Positions 33,001-44,100 of a stretch of 64,000 nucleotides of DNA are shown piece by piece. Numbering within the stretch: position 1 is the first letter of the stretch; each line of letters opens with the position of its first letter. The position numbers and the translations under genes are program-made. The notes beneath the pieces are model-generated. The model worked only from the letters and a program-made list of their open reading frames with translations. It did no database searches and was not told where the DNA came from. The stretch is from NCBI RefSeq assembly GCF_001704415.2, contig NC_030836.1, positions 21,364,001 through 21,428,000 of the forward strand. The letters run 5' to 3'. This stretch comes from Capra hircus (taxonomy: Eukaryota > Chordata > Mammalia > Artiodactyla > Bovidae).

Positions 33001-34918
33001 AATGTTCTTTATCAATTATCCTACCAGCCAGAGAGCTTCCAGAGACAAGTGGTATCTCTCACAAATACAAATATAAAAAATAAAATGCATGATTCATGAA
33101 AAGCCTGAGTTCAATCTGGCATTTAGTATTCATTGTCCTTAATACAAAATTTCTGAAATTGTGTTCAGAACATCCAGTTATTTTCCTTTCGCAGCAGTAG
33201 GCCATTATGAAAGTTTCCTTTTTCCAGAAAAAGAACATGAGGGGGCTCAATGTTCCAAAGTATACACTAAAATTTTGTTTGGTTTAATTTCCAAACCACT
33301 GTGGACTGATCACTTTGTACAGAATGCTGTAGCAGTGTCAAATTTTTATAAATGAACATAAATGCTTAGTCTCAATTTCTCTACTGATCTTGTTGCAAAA
33401 CTGTAATGAATATAATGGCTTGAAATGAATGTAAAACTAGTACCAAAACCAGACTGTACAGAATAATACTGCTTTGAACAGTGAAAGTCACTCATTCATG
33501 TCCAACTCTTTGCAACCCCATGGACTGTCTATGGGATTCTCCAGGCCAGAACACTGGACTGGGTAGCCTTTCCCTTCTCCAGGGGATCTTCCCAACTCAG
33601 GGATCAAACCCTGGTCCCCTGCATTGTAGGTGGATTCTTTACCAGCTGAACCACAAGGGAAGTCCAAGAATACTGGAGTGGGTAGCCTATCCCTTCTCCA
33701 GCAGATCTTCCTGACCCAGGAATCAAACTGGGGCCTCCTGCATTGCAGGTGCATTCTTTACCAACTGAGCGTATCATTTTTCACTTTTTCTTCATCTTTT
33801 GCAAATTGTCGTGTTATAAGCAGCACCCCTACTAATACCATCTTTTTTTCTTTCTACTTAAATTAATCTTTGGCCTCAGAAAAAAGTATATCAACAGTAT
33901 TTGTACAGCTTAAATGATTTGAGATGAAAATAAAGGCCTGAGTGCATACATATAAGTGCTTTACTTAAACATGGATTGTGCCCAGTAGAACTGAAGATGC
34001 ATGATGACACTAGAGCATCCAATTGGGAAACGTTTGAAAAAAATTTTTGTCTGTTTATCTCTGTAACAAAACTCTTCTCCTAATTATATCATTAATTATC
34101 ATCTTCATACATATTAAAATTATCCTGATGTATTAAGATTAAATTCCTGCCGATAATGATATACATAAGCTTTCCATTTTCACTTATTTGTCACTCTTAT
34201 TCACTTCATTTTGGGACATTTCAAGACTTAAAACACTCAACGGGTAAACTAATATACTTTTTCAGTCAATCACAGACTAAAACTTGGAAAGAAAAATCCT
34301 TGTTTAACATCTCTGTCACATCCATTATATTCAGAAATTCCTCTACCCTCTCTCTAAATTGCTATTTTTGGTTTCTACAGTTTTTTTCTATTTATAGCAT
34401 TTGTTGCTTGACTCACAGAAAAAAATGTTTACATCATATTTATCCAGATATGATTTATTTGGGGCTTCCCAGGTATCACAAGTGGTAAAGAACCTGCCTG
34501 CCAATGCAGGAGACGTAAGAGATGCAGGTTCGATCCCTGGGTCAGGAAGATCCCCTGGAGGAGGGCATGGCAACCCACTCCAGTGTTCTTGCCTAGAGAA
34601 TCCCAGGGACAGAGGAGCCTGGTGGGCTACAGTCCATGGGGTCGCAAAGAGTGGGGCATGACTGACATGACCTAGCATAGCACACATAGCATGTGACTTA
34701 TTTGATAATACTTTGCTATTATCATAACTCACATCTGGCTTCTATCTGACTGTTTTAATTTAGGATATTATTTCTAATTCTTCATACAATTATTTTTTTG
34801 TAAGAAAGTCTTCTGAAACTTTTCCAAGAGAATTTATAGTTTGTATAAATCTTTGCTTTGTACGTTTTGATTGAATTTATTTTTCTTTGTGTATTTTAAT
34901 CTCTTCTAGTGGACATAA
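23884..34918 (+). CDS. CCDC179: CCDC179, coiled-coil domain-containing protein 179 (four coding exons)
   Basis: Coding exons are 23884-23928, 24525-24569, 27759-27863 and 34910-34918, each bounded by GT donors and AG acceptors, giving 67 codons and a TAA stop. All introns are phase 0. The protein starts MCLCC, has a short polar segment from exon 2, and a strongly basic helix-prone stretch in exon 3 (KRIEHMRNLWKQKRKFNKRF). It ends in PVPEPGLL plus Trp-Thr. Identification rests on this pattern, the length and the location directly upstream of SVIP in tandem. The biochemical function is unknown; I recall testis-biased expression in human, which is not shown here. The Cys cluster at residues 2, 4 and 5 could be acylated, but there is no Gly2. 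The exon plan closely mirrors SVIP, suggesting a paralogue. Confidence 0.85.
24525..24569 (+). CDS. CCDC179: CCDC179 coding exon 2
   Basis: Fifteen codons between the acceptor ...ttacgtag and a GTAATG donor, phase 0 on both sides. The product ESSSWRHPAEVTQRQ occupies the position of the VCP-interacting motif in SVIP but lacks the Ala-Ala core. Confidence 0.8.
24830..25410 (-). repeat. old L1 3' UTR fragment in CCDC179 intron 2
   Basis: Stretches such as 'agaggtaatcactaccttga' and 'gttgatggatattgggttgt' match the antisense 3' UTR of old mammalian L1 (L1M-type), by recognition only. Confidence 0.6.
25665..27511 (-). mobile_element. BovB (RTE), 5'-truncated, the longest copy in the window
   Basis: About 1.85 kb in CCDC179 intron 2. 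The low end carries AGTTC repeats (the BovB 3' tail in reverse). Going up the minus strand one reads the linker after the endonuclease (VYTEELYKK), RT blocks (PVELFQILKDDTVKDLYSICQ, IPIPKKAMPKNSNYHTIALIS, VQAGFRKGRGTRDQI), the YADD catalytic box and the C-terminal region. The endonuclease domain is missing, and the frame is broken into at least five pieces. Confidence 0.88.
27759..27863 (+). CDS. CCDC179: CCDC179 coding exon 3
   Basis: Thirty-five codons after a pyrimidine-rich tract and AAG acceptor; donor GTAAGT at 27864. It encodes the basic segment and the PEPGLL end. The exon is 105 bp against 114 bp in SVIP. A BovB copy ends about 250 bp upstream of the acceptor. Confidence 0.85.
28317..28440 (+). 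repeat. CHR-type tRNA-derived SINE
   Basis: 'gatggtccagtggttaagac ... ggttcaatccctggtcaagg ... tggccaaaaaacc' is the CHR SINE pattern. Confidence 0.7.
28441..29261. other. CCDC179 intron 3, unassigned part
   Basis: No exon or repeat was recognised; includes a short TATA-type microsatellite near 29213-29226. Confidence 0.4.
29262..31345 (-). mobile_element. old L1 3' part (ORF2 end and 3' UTR), SINE-interrupted
   Basis: The low end is the L1 3' terminus in reverse ('ttgcatgttaactatacttc'). Upwards follow typical L1 3' UTR and ORF2 stretches in antisense ('attgctggatcacatggtaa', 'ttgattactgtagctttata', 'tagatctgtagattactttgg'). The coding frame is destroyed. A Bov SINE at 30020-30225 interrupts it. 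Confidence 0.75.
30020..30225 (+). repeat. BOV-A2-type SINE inside L1
   Basis: 'tccttggtggctcag ... gtcgaaaagagtcagacatgactc'; L1 sequence resumes on both sides. Confidence 0.85.
31978..32175 (+). repeat. BOV-A2-type SINE
   Basis: 'gacttctcaggtggttcagtgg' head and 'gagaaggaaatggcaaccc' body. Confidence 0.85.
32394..32447 (+). repeat. 18-bp tandem repeat, three units
   Basis: Three consecutive copies of agctcttgctgatacacc; the first copy carries two substitutions and the last two are identical. It has no spacers and no neighbouring genes of any array type. Confidence 0.9.
32505..32700 (-). repeat. BovB 3'-end fragment
   Basis: 'tcagtcactcagtcgtgtc' followed by 'gtcagtgatggctatctaaccatctcatcc' and 'ccaaggagtc': the reverse BovB terminal region. 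Confidence 0.75.
32701..33477. other. CCDC179 intron 3, unassigned part
   Basis: No exon or repeat recognised. Confidence 0.4.
33478..33770 (-). repeat. BOV-A2-type SINE dimer
   Basis: Two reverse SINE bodies in tandem, each with 'cttctccag(gg)gatcttcc' and 'gcattg(t/c)aggt' blocks. Confidence 0.85.
34462..34680 (+). repeat. BOV-A2-type SINE
   Basis: 'ggggcttcccaggtatcac' head to 'gggtcgcaaagagtggggc'; it lies 230 bp upstream of CCDC179 exon 4. Confidence 0.85.
34910..34918 (+). CDS. CCDC179: CCDC179 terminal coding exon (9 bp coding)
   Basis: After a pyrimidine tract and the acceptor ctcttctag, the coding part is only TGG ACA TAA (Trp-Thr-stop). SVIP's last exon starts with the same TGG ACA after ttttctag. 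The frame fits exon 3 (phase 0). Confidence 0.78.
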   Translation, partial: WT

Positions 34919-35045
34919 AGTTGAAGTCTGTGTGGAAGAAATCATGCCAGACCACAGATTTCTAACATCAAGTGGCATTTTGTGATTTGATGTCATTCGA
35001 AAAAATAAAGACAGTGCTCCTCCAGTTCAGCAAAATAAACACAGT
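34919..35045 (+). other. CCDC179: CCDC179 3' UTR with polyadenylation signals
   Basis: AATAAA occurs at 35004-35009 and again at 35034-35039, about 90 and 120 bases after the stop, a usual distance for a short 3' UTR. The cleavage site is inferred. Confidence 0.6.
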
Positions 35046-35364
35046 GCAACCATTTAACACCTAAGCTACAGGGTCTAGAATTTTATTAAATATGATATCT
35101 TACTACCACTTTCTCTGGTAATTTGAGATTGCTTCTTTTCAACAAATAATAATATGCATATGCCTTTGTAAGTGATGTATTCATGCTTATGTTTTTGCAG
35201 CTGGATTTACAACTTATTTAGAGATTTAGCATTATGCTTTAATAATAGGGGAAAATACATTTCCTCTGCTGTATATTTATAATGAGTTGTGTTTAAACAA
35301 GATGTTTAAAATCTTTAAACAAGTCCTAGTAGAGAGTTTTGTTTCGGTTTGTTTTTTTATCGAA

Positions 35365-35540
35365 GTATGACGTATTGTGGTGTAGTTGACTGACAATATT
35401 AGATTCAGGTGCACAATGTAGTGATTCAATATTTTTGAAGATTATACTTCATTTAAAGGTACTTATAAAATATTGGCTGTTTTCCATGCACTGTACATTA
35501 TAACCCTGTATCTTATTTATTTTATATTTCATAGGTTGTA
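35365..35540 (-). repeat. possible L1 3' UTR fragment
   Basis: 'tatcgaagtatgacg', 'gattcaggtgcacaatgtag' and later blocks resemble ruminant L1 3' UTR in reverse; divergent. Confidence 0.45.
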
Positions 35541-36599
35541 CCTAGGAAAGAGTTTTAATATAACTAATGTCTGTATCATATGTTGATATTGCAAATAAGC
35601 TATAGTATAATTAAAATTTTCATTTAAGGTATTAGTAAAATTTGAATACTGAATTTTTACTTTTATGCAAGAAATAAATCATTACCATATCTGTAAAATG
35701 CTTACTTACTTATATAAGTAATTTCTAACATGAAAAAGGAATTATCACAATTATTTTCTGATAAAAGAATAACCGACTATAGAATGAACAAGAATATTAT
35801 ATTCGATGACTGATGTGTGTTTTCTTAAATAAAATTTAAAGTGAAATACAGGAAATTCTGCTTCTGGGCATAATGGAAGTACCAGAATTATGTTTCCGTA
35901 GTAAACAACCAAAAAATAAGACAAAATTCTAAAAACAATGGTTTCAGAAAATAGACAAAAGTCAAAAACAGATTGTGATCCCTAAGAGAAGAGAACCAAA
36001 TGAACCCCATTTACTGCCTGAGGAGCGTTCCAGAGCAGTCCTTTATGCAGGGAAGAGGATCATAGGCAGAACACAGGAGTTTTCCTGATTGAGAAAGAGA
36101 GATAAGGATTCAGGCAGTCTGGAGTAACTGGAACCAGTAGGGCAGAAATCCAGAAAGTAAGAAACTGCTGAAAGTAATTGGCAGATCTGTACTATGACTT
36201 GCATTTAGTCTGTGTTAAATGCAAAGCTGCATGTGTGTAGGGTGAACTCAGCAAGGTCAGATCTGTGTACTCCTTTTGTACCATCCATGTGCGATATCTA
36301 GCGTCCAGTCAAGATTACTCGGCATGCCAAGGAACAAAAAATTATCAAACATTAAAAAGGGGGGAATAAAGTTAATAGAGCCACCAAAATGAAGAGAGGA
36401 TGGAATCAGAAGAATCAGTTTAATCATCTATTATAAATATGTTGACTATGTTCAGCAGTTTAAAGAAAAATGTGAACACAGCAAGGAGAGGAATGGAAGA
36501 CTAAAAAGATGGAAATTTTAACACTGAAAATATCTGAAATTTTAAAAATTCACTAAATTATATTAACAGTATATTAGATGTAAATAAAAGACATTGAAG

Positions 36600-36700
36600 G
36601 TCATGCCAGTATTCTTTCCTGGAGAATCCAATGGACAGAGGAGCCTGGCGGGCTACAGTGCTAGGGTTGCAAAGAGTCGGACACTACTGAGAGACTACGT
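36600..36700 (+). repeat. Bov-tA-type SINE fragment
   Basis: 'ttcctggagaatccaatggacagagg ... gagtcggacactactgag'. Confidence 0.8.
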
Positions 36701-37132
36701 ATGAAAGACATTGAAATCGAAGATACAACAGATAAAACAATAGAAACAATCCAAACTAAAGCAAAGAGAAAAAGACTGGGAAAATGACTAGCTGCTCACT
36801 GATCTGTGAGACAATATCATGAGGTCTAAGACATGAATAACTAGAGATAAGTTAGTGGGGAAGGATGGAACCAAAAAAAAAAAAAAAGCCCAAAATGTCT
36901 CCAAATTTGATGAAAACTAACCCCACAGATTCAAAAAGTCTAATGGACACCAAGCAAAATGAATTCCAAGCCTTACCAAATTATCTCATAATCAAATTGC
37001 TGAAAAACATTGAAAAAAGAAAACAACAGGGACACGGAGCACATTAAATGCTGAGAAATAAGCATAAGAAAATCACAAAGGTCATCATAAATCATGTAAC
37101 CAAAACGACATCTTTAAAAAACTGATTTAAAA

Positions 37133-37285
37133 CATTTTTAAAATTTTTATTTTTACTTTATTTTGCTTTACAGTACTGTATTGGTTTTGCCATACATTGA
37201 CATGAATCAGCCACGGATGTACATGAGTTCCCAATCCTGAACCCCGCCCCTCCCACCTCCCACCCCATATCATCTCTAAAACATT
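37133..37285 (-). repeat. ruminant L1 3' UTR end
   Basis: 'gtattggttttgccatacat ... gtacatgagttcccaatcctgaac' is the reverse of a bovine L1 3' terminal block. Confidence 0.65.
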
Positions 37286-37610
37286 TTTAAAAATCTTGTC
37301 AACCTTATGTATTATTTGAAGCAAAATGCAGTTGTTGTTGTTGTTGTTTTCCCAGAAAAGGAAAGCCCCCCAAATATCTATCACCAGCAGATTTGCAGGG
37401 CAAATTCTTTAAGTAGAAGAAAAATTGTCAGATTCTTGGACCTTCACAAAATGAATAGCTCTGGAAATGATACACATGAATGAATACAAAATCATTTAAA
37501 CTTCTTTTATTTTTTGAAAAATAATTGATTGTTTTAAGAAAAAATCAAGGTATTGTGGCAATAATAACATGCAGGATTAAAATGTATGACAGTAACACAG
37601 CTCCTTCTAG

Positions 37611-40365
37611 GAGGAAGTTGAATTTCTCCTATACTTCCGAGTTTCATAGTCTACCTGGTCAGTTACTCTAATCATAGTTGTCTTTTTAAAATGCAAATTT
37701 CAGGAAGGTAACTCTTACTGAAAGAAAAAACAAAACAGGAAAAGATAATCTGGAACTTGACTTGTCAGGACAAATACAAATCTTAAGGTTTGTAAGACAC
37801 TTAAGTGTCTTTTCTATAAATATTAGTAAAAGGATTAGTCTTCTAAACAGGTGACCTCGATTTTGTTCCATCCACCAGAAATACAATTTGAATCCAAACT
37901 CTTATAACTGATGGGTTTTATATTATTGTAACTTATTCATGGCTAAAATTTCAGAGTGGAAACTATGAGGTGTTTGTTTGTATCTGTGTGTTTGTATTGT
38001 AGAGGTGTGGTATTGCCAATATTAATTTGTAAAAGAGCTCTATTTAATTGGCTTAAAGTAAATTAAGCACATATAAATACTCATAAATACAAAGAAACTA
38101 ATCCAAATGAACTTCTGAATCACATGATCTAGAGTTAATAAATGAAGTAGATTCTATGTTAATGAATGAAAAGTTTCAGTTTGTCAGTTAATTAATACAG
38201 ACATCTCTTTAGGGTCATCAAGTATGATACTTTTGTTGTATCTAGGTTTACTCAAAATCAAATAAGACTATATTATTCCTGCTACAAAATTTGTCAGCAA
38301 GAAAAATAACTTGATATGAAAGTTTTAAATAAATTAAAGGTAAATGAGATAGTTTAAGTGAACTCTTTAGGAATAATTATGTTTTGAGTATATCTGTCTA
38401 AAATCGTTTCTCCAGATTTATTTGTAACTTGAAACTGCTTAGTTAAATTCAATGATGGGAATTCATTAAATATTCAGATCATTTCCAAATAAGAAACTGT
38501 AACATTACCGAACAAAAGCTTTATTTTACAGAGAAACTAAAAATATTCAGGATTATTAATAAATATATTTGGTGCCACACTGAGATATTTTCTTTACGGA
38601 ACACCTGTTTTAGAAATTACAATTAATATTCACAAGTTTGCCTATCTACAAATTGCTAAAGTACATGTTCATAATTGCTTACTTAGTTTTTATTAGAAAC
38701 TAAGGTTTTTAAGGTTAAGAATTACAATTAAAGTATCTAATAAAAACTACAAAAATTAATAAGGAAAACGTCTTTGTATGCAAGGAAAAAGAAGGTGTAA
38801 AGAATGGAAATGCATGGGAAAAGAAAGGATTTTTGCCCTAAAGCTGTTTATTTCTAAAAGGAAAAGAAAATAAGGGACAAAATATGGATATAGAAAGTTA
38901 TCTTTAGAGAGTGCCTTAGAGAGGCATTCTATGTGTTGGTCAGGGCTGATAAAGAGTAGAATAAATTTAACTGAGTAAATGAATTTTAAGTTGAAAGGTA
39001 AAATGGTACAAAACCTGAATTTGGTTTTCTCTCTATTAAGGGGACAAAGTTTTTGGAAAATACTGATCTTCTTTTGAAAACTAATTGTACAGTTTCTTTA
39101 CCTTCAACCAGTAATCTGTTATGACTTGTGACATTTGCTTCTTGAAATCTCTTATTGTCACTTTGGTTAAGTGAATAAGTATTGTTCCACAGTGACATAT
39201 GACCCTATAATATTTGATCAAATGTTTTGAAACATTTTTGATATTTTTGACAAACTCTAATCAAAGTTCTTTTGACCTCTAGCTAACTTTGGGATGCTTC
39301 AGAGAGAACATCTGAAAAATCTGATGAAGAGAAATCTTAAACAAATTAGGGTTACTTTGTACATGAAATTATATGTAAGCATTATCAAATGAATCATGAT
39401 AAAACTTAGTTTATGTTTTAAGGGTAAATGTTATTAATATAGATATTCTGGAAATTATGGGCCTCCTAAAAATCTAATATGTCTCAGTAAAATATTAACA
39501 GCCATAATTCTAGTAATCATACTGAATTTTGTAACTCACAGTAGTAACCAAGTTTCTTTGTCAACTGCATTGTAATCAGCTCTTCAATCATGCCTTTCAA
39601 ACTCTTGTCATTTATAGATGGTCACTGTTTTACTCTGATGCTCTAGCTATAATAAGTACTTCATATTCAAAAGGATTCATAGAAAGGATTTTTTGACAAG
39701 TGCAGTTTTCTGATAACTTCTAGACCGTACCAATTAACTGGGTAAAAAACTTAAATAATTTTAAAGAACCACTTGGTGACTTCATAAAGCTGTTAACAGA
39801 AGATTAACATCAAGAACCCAGTATGCTGGCATCAAGTTTCCAATGATACGTCCATTTGGCTGTGATATTTGTTAACTCACCTTAATTCATTAAAGTAGAT
39901 GCTCAGGTGATTCTTATACCTATTAAATTTGAAGAGCATACACTCTAAATATTTCTGAATATTTCAAACATTACTGCTACTCTTGGATGGAAAAATGTAT
40001 CCAACGCACCAGAAAATAATGGACGTCTCAACTAATGCTGCATTCACGCGGCTCAATTCTAAAACATAGTGATAAATTTCATGTTCTGCCCTCCCAACTG
40101 GAGTAGTACTGAGAGGCATTGACGCGTGCTGACATCAACTTGAAATCTTGGCTTTAATTTCTTGGAAGTCAGAGTCCCTTCTCACAAAAGAGATAACATA
40201 AACTATCCCCAGTCATGTCACTCATTTATACAGGGTCAGCCAACTGGGAGCTACAAAGAGTTTTGCAGGCTAGAGCCGAACTTATTTCCATCCCTCTTCT
40301 GCGTGCTGCCTTCAGCAGGTGTTTCCTGAGTCCTAGGCCTGGTCCTAGCGGAACCTCTGGAGGTA
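37611..40365. other. AT-rich intergenic sequence between CCDC179 and SVIP
   Basis: About 2.75 kb without any SINE, exon or repeat that I recognise. ORFs are short. It could hold an old, unrecognised interspersed repeat or SVIP distal regulatory sequence. Confidence 0.4.
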
Positions 40366-40369
40366 TGGG

Positions 40370-41110
40370 TGGGGAGTTGCCTCAGAGGGGCGGGGTCGGG
40401 GCGGGGCCGGAGTGGAGCCCGGCAACAGTGGGGCGGAGCCGAGCCCAGGAGGAATGGTGGGGCGTGGGCGGAGCCGCGGGGGCGGGGCGTGGATGTGCGC
40501 GGAGTCGCAGGACGGGGAGTGTGAGTGGGCGGGGCCGCGGGGGTGGGGCGTTGCGGGAGAGGGGCGGGGCATAGCGGAGCGGCGGGGCGGAGCGACCCGG
40601 TCACCAAGCCGCCCGGCGGGGGCGGAGCGAGCGCCGCAGACCTGGGACCGGCGTTTGATCGCGCAGTTCTCACGGCCTGGTTTGGGCGGACCGCGGAGGA
40701 GTGCCCCGGCCGCGATCCCCATGGGGCTGTGTTTTCCATGTCCCACCGAGGCTGCGCCTCCCTCGCCGGACCTGGTGAGTAAGGCTGCCTGCCCGCTTCC
40801 GCGCGTCAGCCCGCCGGCGCCGCGCGCACCTGTTCCCGGTGGGGCGCGCCGGGAGGCCCGAGCTGCGGCCCCGGGACAGGCCGTTGGACTCGGCGGCGCG
40901 GGCCGGAGAGCCGCCGGTGGGGAACCAGCTGGCAGAGACGGGTGGCTGCGCCCCGAGGGACCTCGACGTCCTGCCTGCGGGATTTGGGGGCTGCCTGCGC
41001 GTCCGTCTTTCTGCCTCTGAAGGCGGCTCCGGTGTCTTTACCTTTCGCCGCCGGCAAAATCGGGAATTCATAGGACGCAGGCGCACGCGGACAGTGCGCC
41101 GTGGGGACCA
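40370..41110 (+). promoter_or_regulatory. SVIP: CpG island and GC-box promoter of SVIP
   Basis: A sharp change to GC- and CpG-rich DNA spanning the SVIP start codon. Repeated GGGGCGGGG-type GC boxes lie at about 40387-40410 and again up to 40625, and there is no TATA box at a usual distance. This is a typical housekeeping TATA-less promoter. Long ORFs on both strands here are composition artefacts of stop-poor GC-rich DNA. Confidence 0.85.
40721..40774 (+). CDS. SVIP: SVIP coding exon 1
   Basis: Eighteen codons from ATG (context ccccATGg, a strong Kozak G at +4) to the GTGAGT donor at 40775. It encodes the membrane-anchoring N-terminus MGLCFPCPTEAAPPSPDL. Confidence 0.95.
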
Positions 41111-44100
41111 CTCCTGGAGATGCGGTAGATGAAGTTAATATGTGAAAAGACATCCCTCTTTCTCCGTGAACTGAGGAGTTTCATCTTGTAGGAGATGTGC
41201 ATTTTTATGTGTCTGTACCAGCTGTTTAAAGAAGGTGCTCAATAAAGTCTTGTATATTTCTGCGTTTTATTAGATATTGTATTAATGAATTTCTCTTTAG
41301 TATTTATGATGGACAAGGAGGCCTGGCGTGCTGCGATTCATGGGGTCGCAAAGAGTCGGACACGACTGAGCGACTGAACTGAAGTTGTATTTTAAAAAGC
41401 ATTTTATGTAGTACAGAATATACAATTTGTAAGGTTGCCACGTTTAGCGAATAAAAATACAACGCGCCCTGAAATTTGAATTTTCAGTTTAACAAGAAAT
41501 GCATCTTAAAAATATGTCGACTTGTCCCCATGCAATATTGGGGACATACTTGTACTAGAAAGTAGTCGTTATTTATCTGGATAATTGCAGATGTATCTGA
41601 GTGGTTTGTGGTATAGTTCATTTATACTTTTTGTAGCTTTCTATTTTTAACAGCCTTTTTACCTTAATAATCCTTACAGGAAATTGCTAACAGAAAACCT
41701 AAATTCCTCTCCGTTATTAATATTTGGCTAAAAATTCTTTGAAGGAAATGAGTTTTTTAGGGAAGTACATTAACTCTTCAGCTATTTGATCTTAAGTGCT
41801 AAAAACGACCTGGAGGTTGATATGAGAAAATTCACCTTGTCTTTCCTGATACTGTTGCTTTTAAATGTTCTTAATTTTCTTTATCTGGCTGTTGATAAAA
41901 AACTAATATGCCAGCAGTTGTTAAGCCCTCCCTGCCACCCCCAGAGATAACCACATGGCGGAATACTTGAATGTCACTTTATCTTTGAGGCTTTTCTTCA
42001 CCACCCTAAATAAAATAGATCCTCCACTCTGCCATCAACCCATCCTTCCATTTTGACCATACTCTTCTTTACATTTCCCAGAAGCACTTCCTTCAGTCTA
42101 ATAAATGTGTATTTATTTGATTATATATGACTTTGTCTTCATTGGAATGTAAATTCCATGTGGGTGGAAATATTTCTCTGTATTAATTTCACTGCCATAT
42201 TCTCAGCACTGAGAATAGTTCCTATGTAGGATTGTTGCTCATTAAGTATCCAAAGAATGAATAAGTGATGAATGAGTGTTTTGTGGAAAATGAAATTATT
42301 AACACAGCTCCCAAGAGAATGCTGTTTACTGTCTTATATATTTAAATAATTTGTAACTTGTGATTAATCCAGGTAGAAAAATAATATTCATGGTGTCTCA
42401 ACATGGAACAGTACATCTCAAATATCCTTCAGTCTTTCTTGTCCTACACAATGAGATTCATTCTCTTCATTCATGAACTTTTTCTGAAAATACCAGGCTG
42501 CCTCAAACTCCTTTTTAACTGGCATTTAATCAACCATGTATTTCCCTGCTTATATTGTTCAATGTCATTTGTTTTATTATTGTCCTGACTAGTTTGTTAG
42601 CACTTAAAAAGAAAAAAAGCAAATAGATTATTTCACAGGCCAATCTGTCTATGTTTGTATGAGATATAAAATGTGTATATATAGATAAAGATATATGTCT
42701 CACCTTGTGCTTACTTGAAGGTACACTGATTGGGAAAATGAAATTCAGAAAGTGGAGTATTTTATAAATGTTATAAGTAGTGGCATTCCTAGTGGGACAG
42801 TTTAGGCCAGTACTATTTTTATAAACTATTATATTACTGGTAAGATAAAGTATAAAATATCAACGATCATGGTTGGTTTTGTTTAAAACCATATTTCTTA
42901 CACATTTTTTCTAGGAAGAAAAAAGAGCAAAGCTTGCAGAGGCTGCGGAGAGAAGACAGAAGGAGGTGAGAGAAAAATAAAATTCGACCTTAGATGATTA
43001 AATTTGTGCCTTGTTCTCTGTACATGTCTATTACTAGAAGTATTCCTCTAATGAAAGTGATATCTGATATCTTACAAATTTAAAGATGAACATTTTTCAG
43101 AATGATTTCTGTGTTTCAGTAAATTCGTTTAATACATTTCTGTCATTTGTGTGTGTGCTCAGCCATGTCCACTTCTCTGTGACCCCATGGACTGTAGCCA
43201 GCAAGTCTCCTCTGTCCATGAGATTGTCTCCGCAAGAGTCCTAGAGTGGGTTGCCATGCCCTCCTCCAGGGATTTGTTAATGTATGACAATTGCCACACA
43301 CGTGTCTTCAGTTATGTGAGATGCCCCTTTAATAACATTGTTCCTTGAGATGAAATGGCACTGACAGTTGTGAAGTAATTTTACGGGTGAAATGTGTATG
43401 GTTGCAAAATACCCAATGAAGAAATTGTAGTATGTTTTATGTAAAACTGTTTTAGAAATAGTCTAATTCTTTGTTGCCAAAAAAAGAGACCAACCCCCTC
43501 CCCTGCCCCCATATCAAAAGAAAAACCTGAATGGCAAAACGCAAAAGACACCTTCTGGACACAGAAAACTAATTTTTGTTGTTTTTCTACAATTTTGTTG
43601 TTTATCAACAATTTTCCTGAAGGCTGCATCTCGGGGTATTCTGAATGTTCAGTCTGTGGAAGAAAAGAGAAAGAAAAAGGAAAAAATAGAGAAAGAAATG
43701 GCTACATCTGGACCCCCACCAGAAGGTGGACTTAGAGTAAGTATTAAAATTTATTGAAGATTTGATTTACCTGGAATTTCTGAAAACTCAAGTAGCAATC
43801 CATTCAATAATTTCCTCCAGAAAATGATTATCAGAGAAATGTGAATTTAAAAGCATGAACAATATAGATTGGAAGAAGTGTCAGTTTATTTGAACATTTC
43901 AACATTCATTGGAATAGATTTGTTTTATTTTTCCCAAAATGCAAGTAGATTTTTCTTGTTTATCTTAACCCCATATCTTAACTTCATACTTACGTGTGTG
44001 TATGTATGTGTGTGCTTAGTCATGGCCAACTCTCTGCAACCCCACAGACTGTAGCCCACCAGGCTCCTCTGTCAATGGAATATTCCAGGCAAGAACACTG

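Larger units (their letters stand above)
35860..37610 (+). mobile_element. old L1 5' UTR/ORF1 region, interrupted
   Basis: Sequence from 'cttctgggcataatggaag' through 'atctatcaccagcagatttgc' to 'aaaatgtatgac' follows the ORF1-proximal part of old L1M elements, by recognition. A SINE fragment (36600-36700) and an L1 3' end (37133-37285) have inserted. No intact ORF1 remains. Confidence 0.5.

Noticed and set aside
40215..41153. Several overlapping long ORFs on both strands (up to 202 codons) around the SVIP start
   Set aside because: They lie in a CpG island where stop codons are rare, cross the SVIP exon/promoter in wrong frames, and show low-complexity Pro/Ala/Gly/Arg composition without domains.
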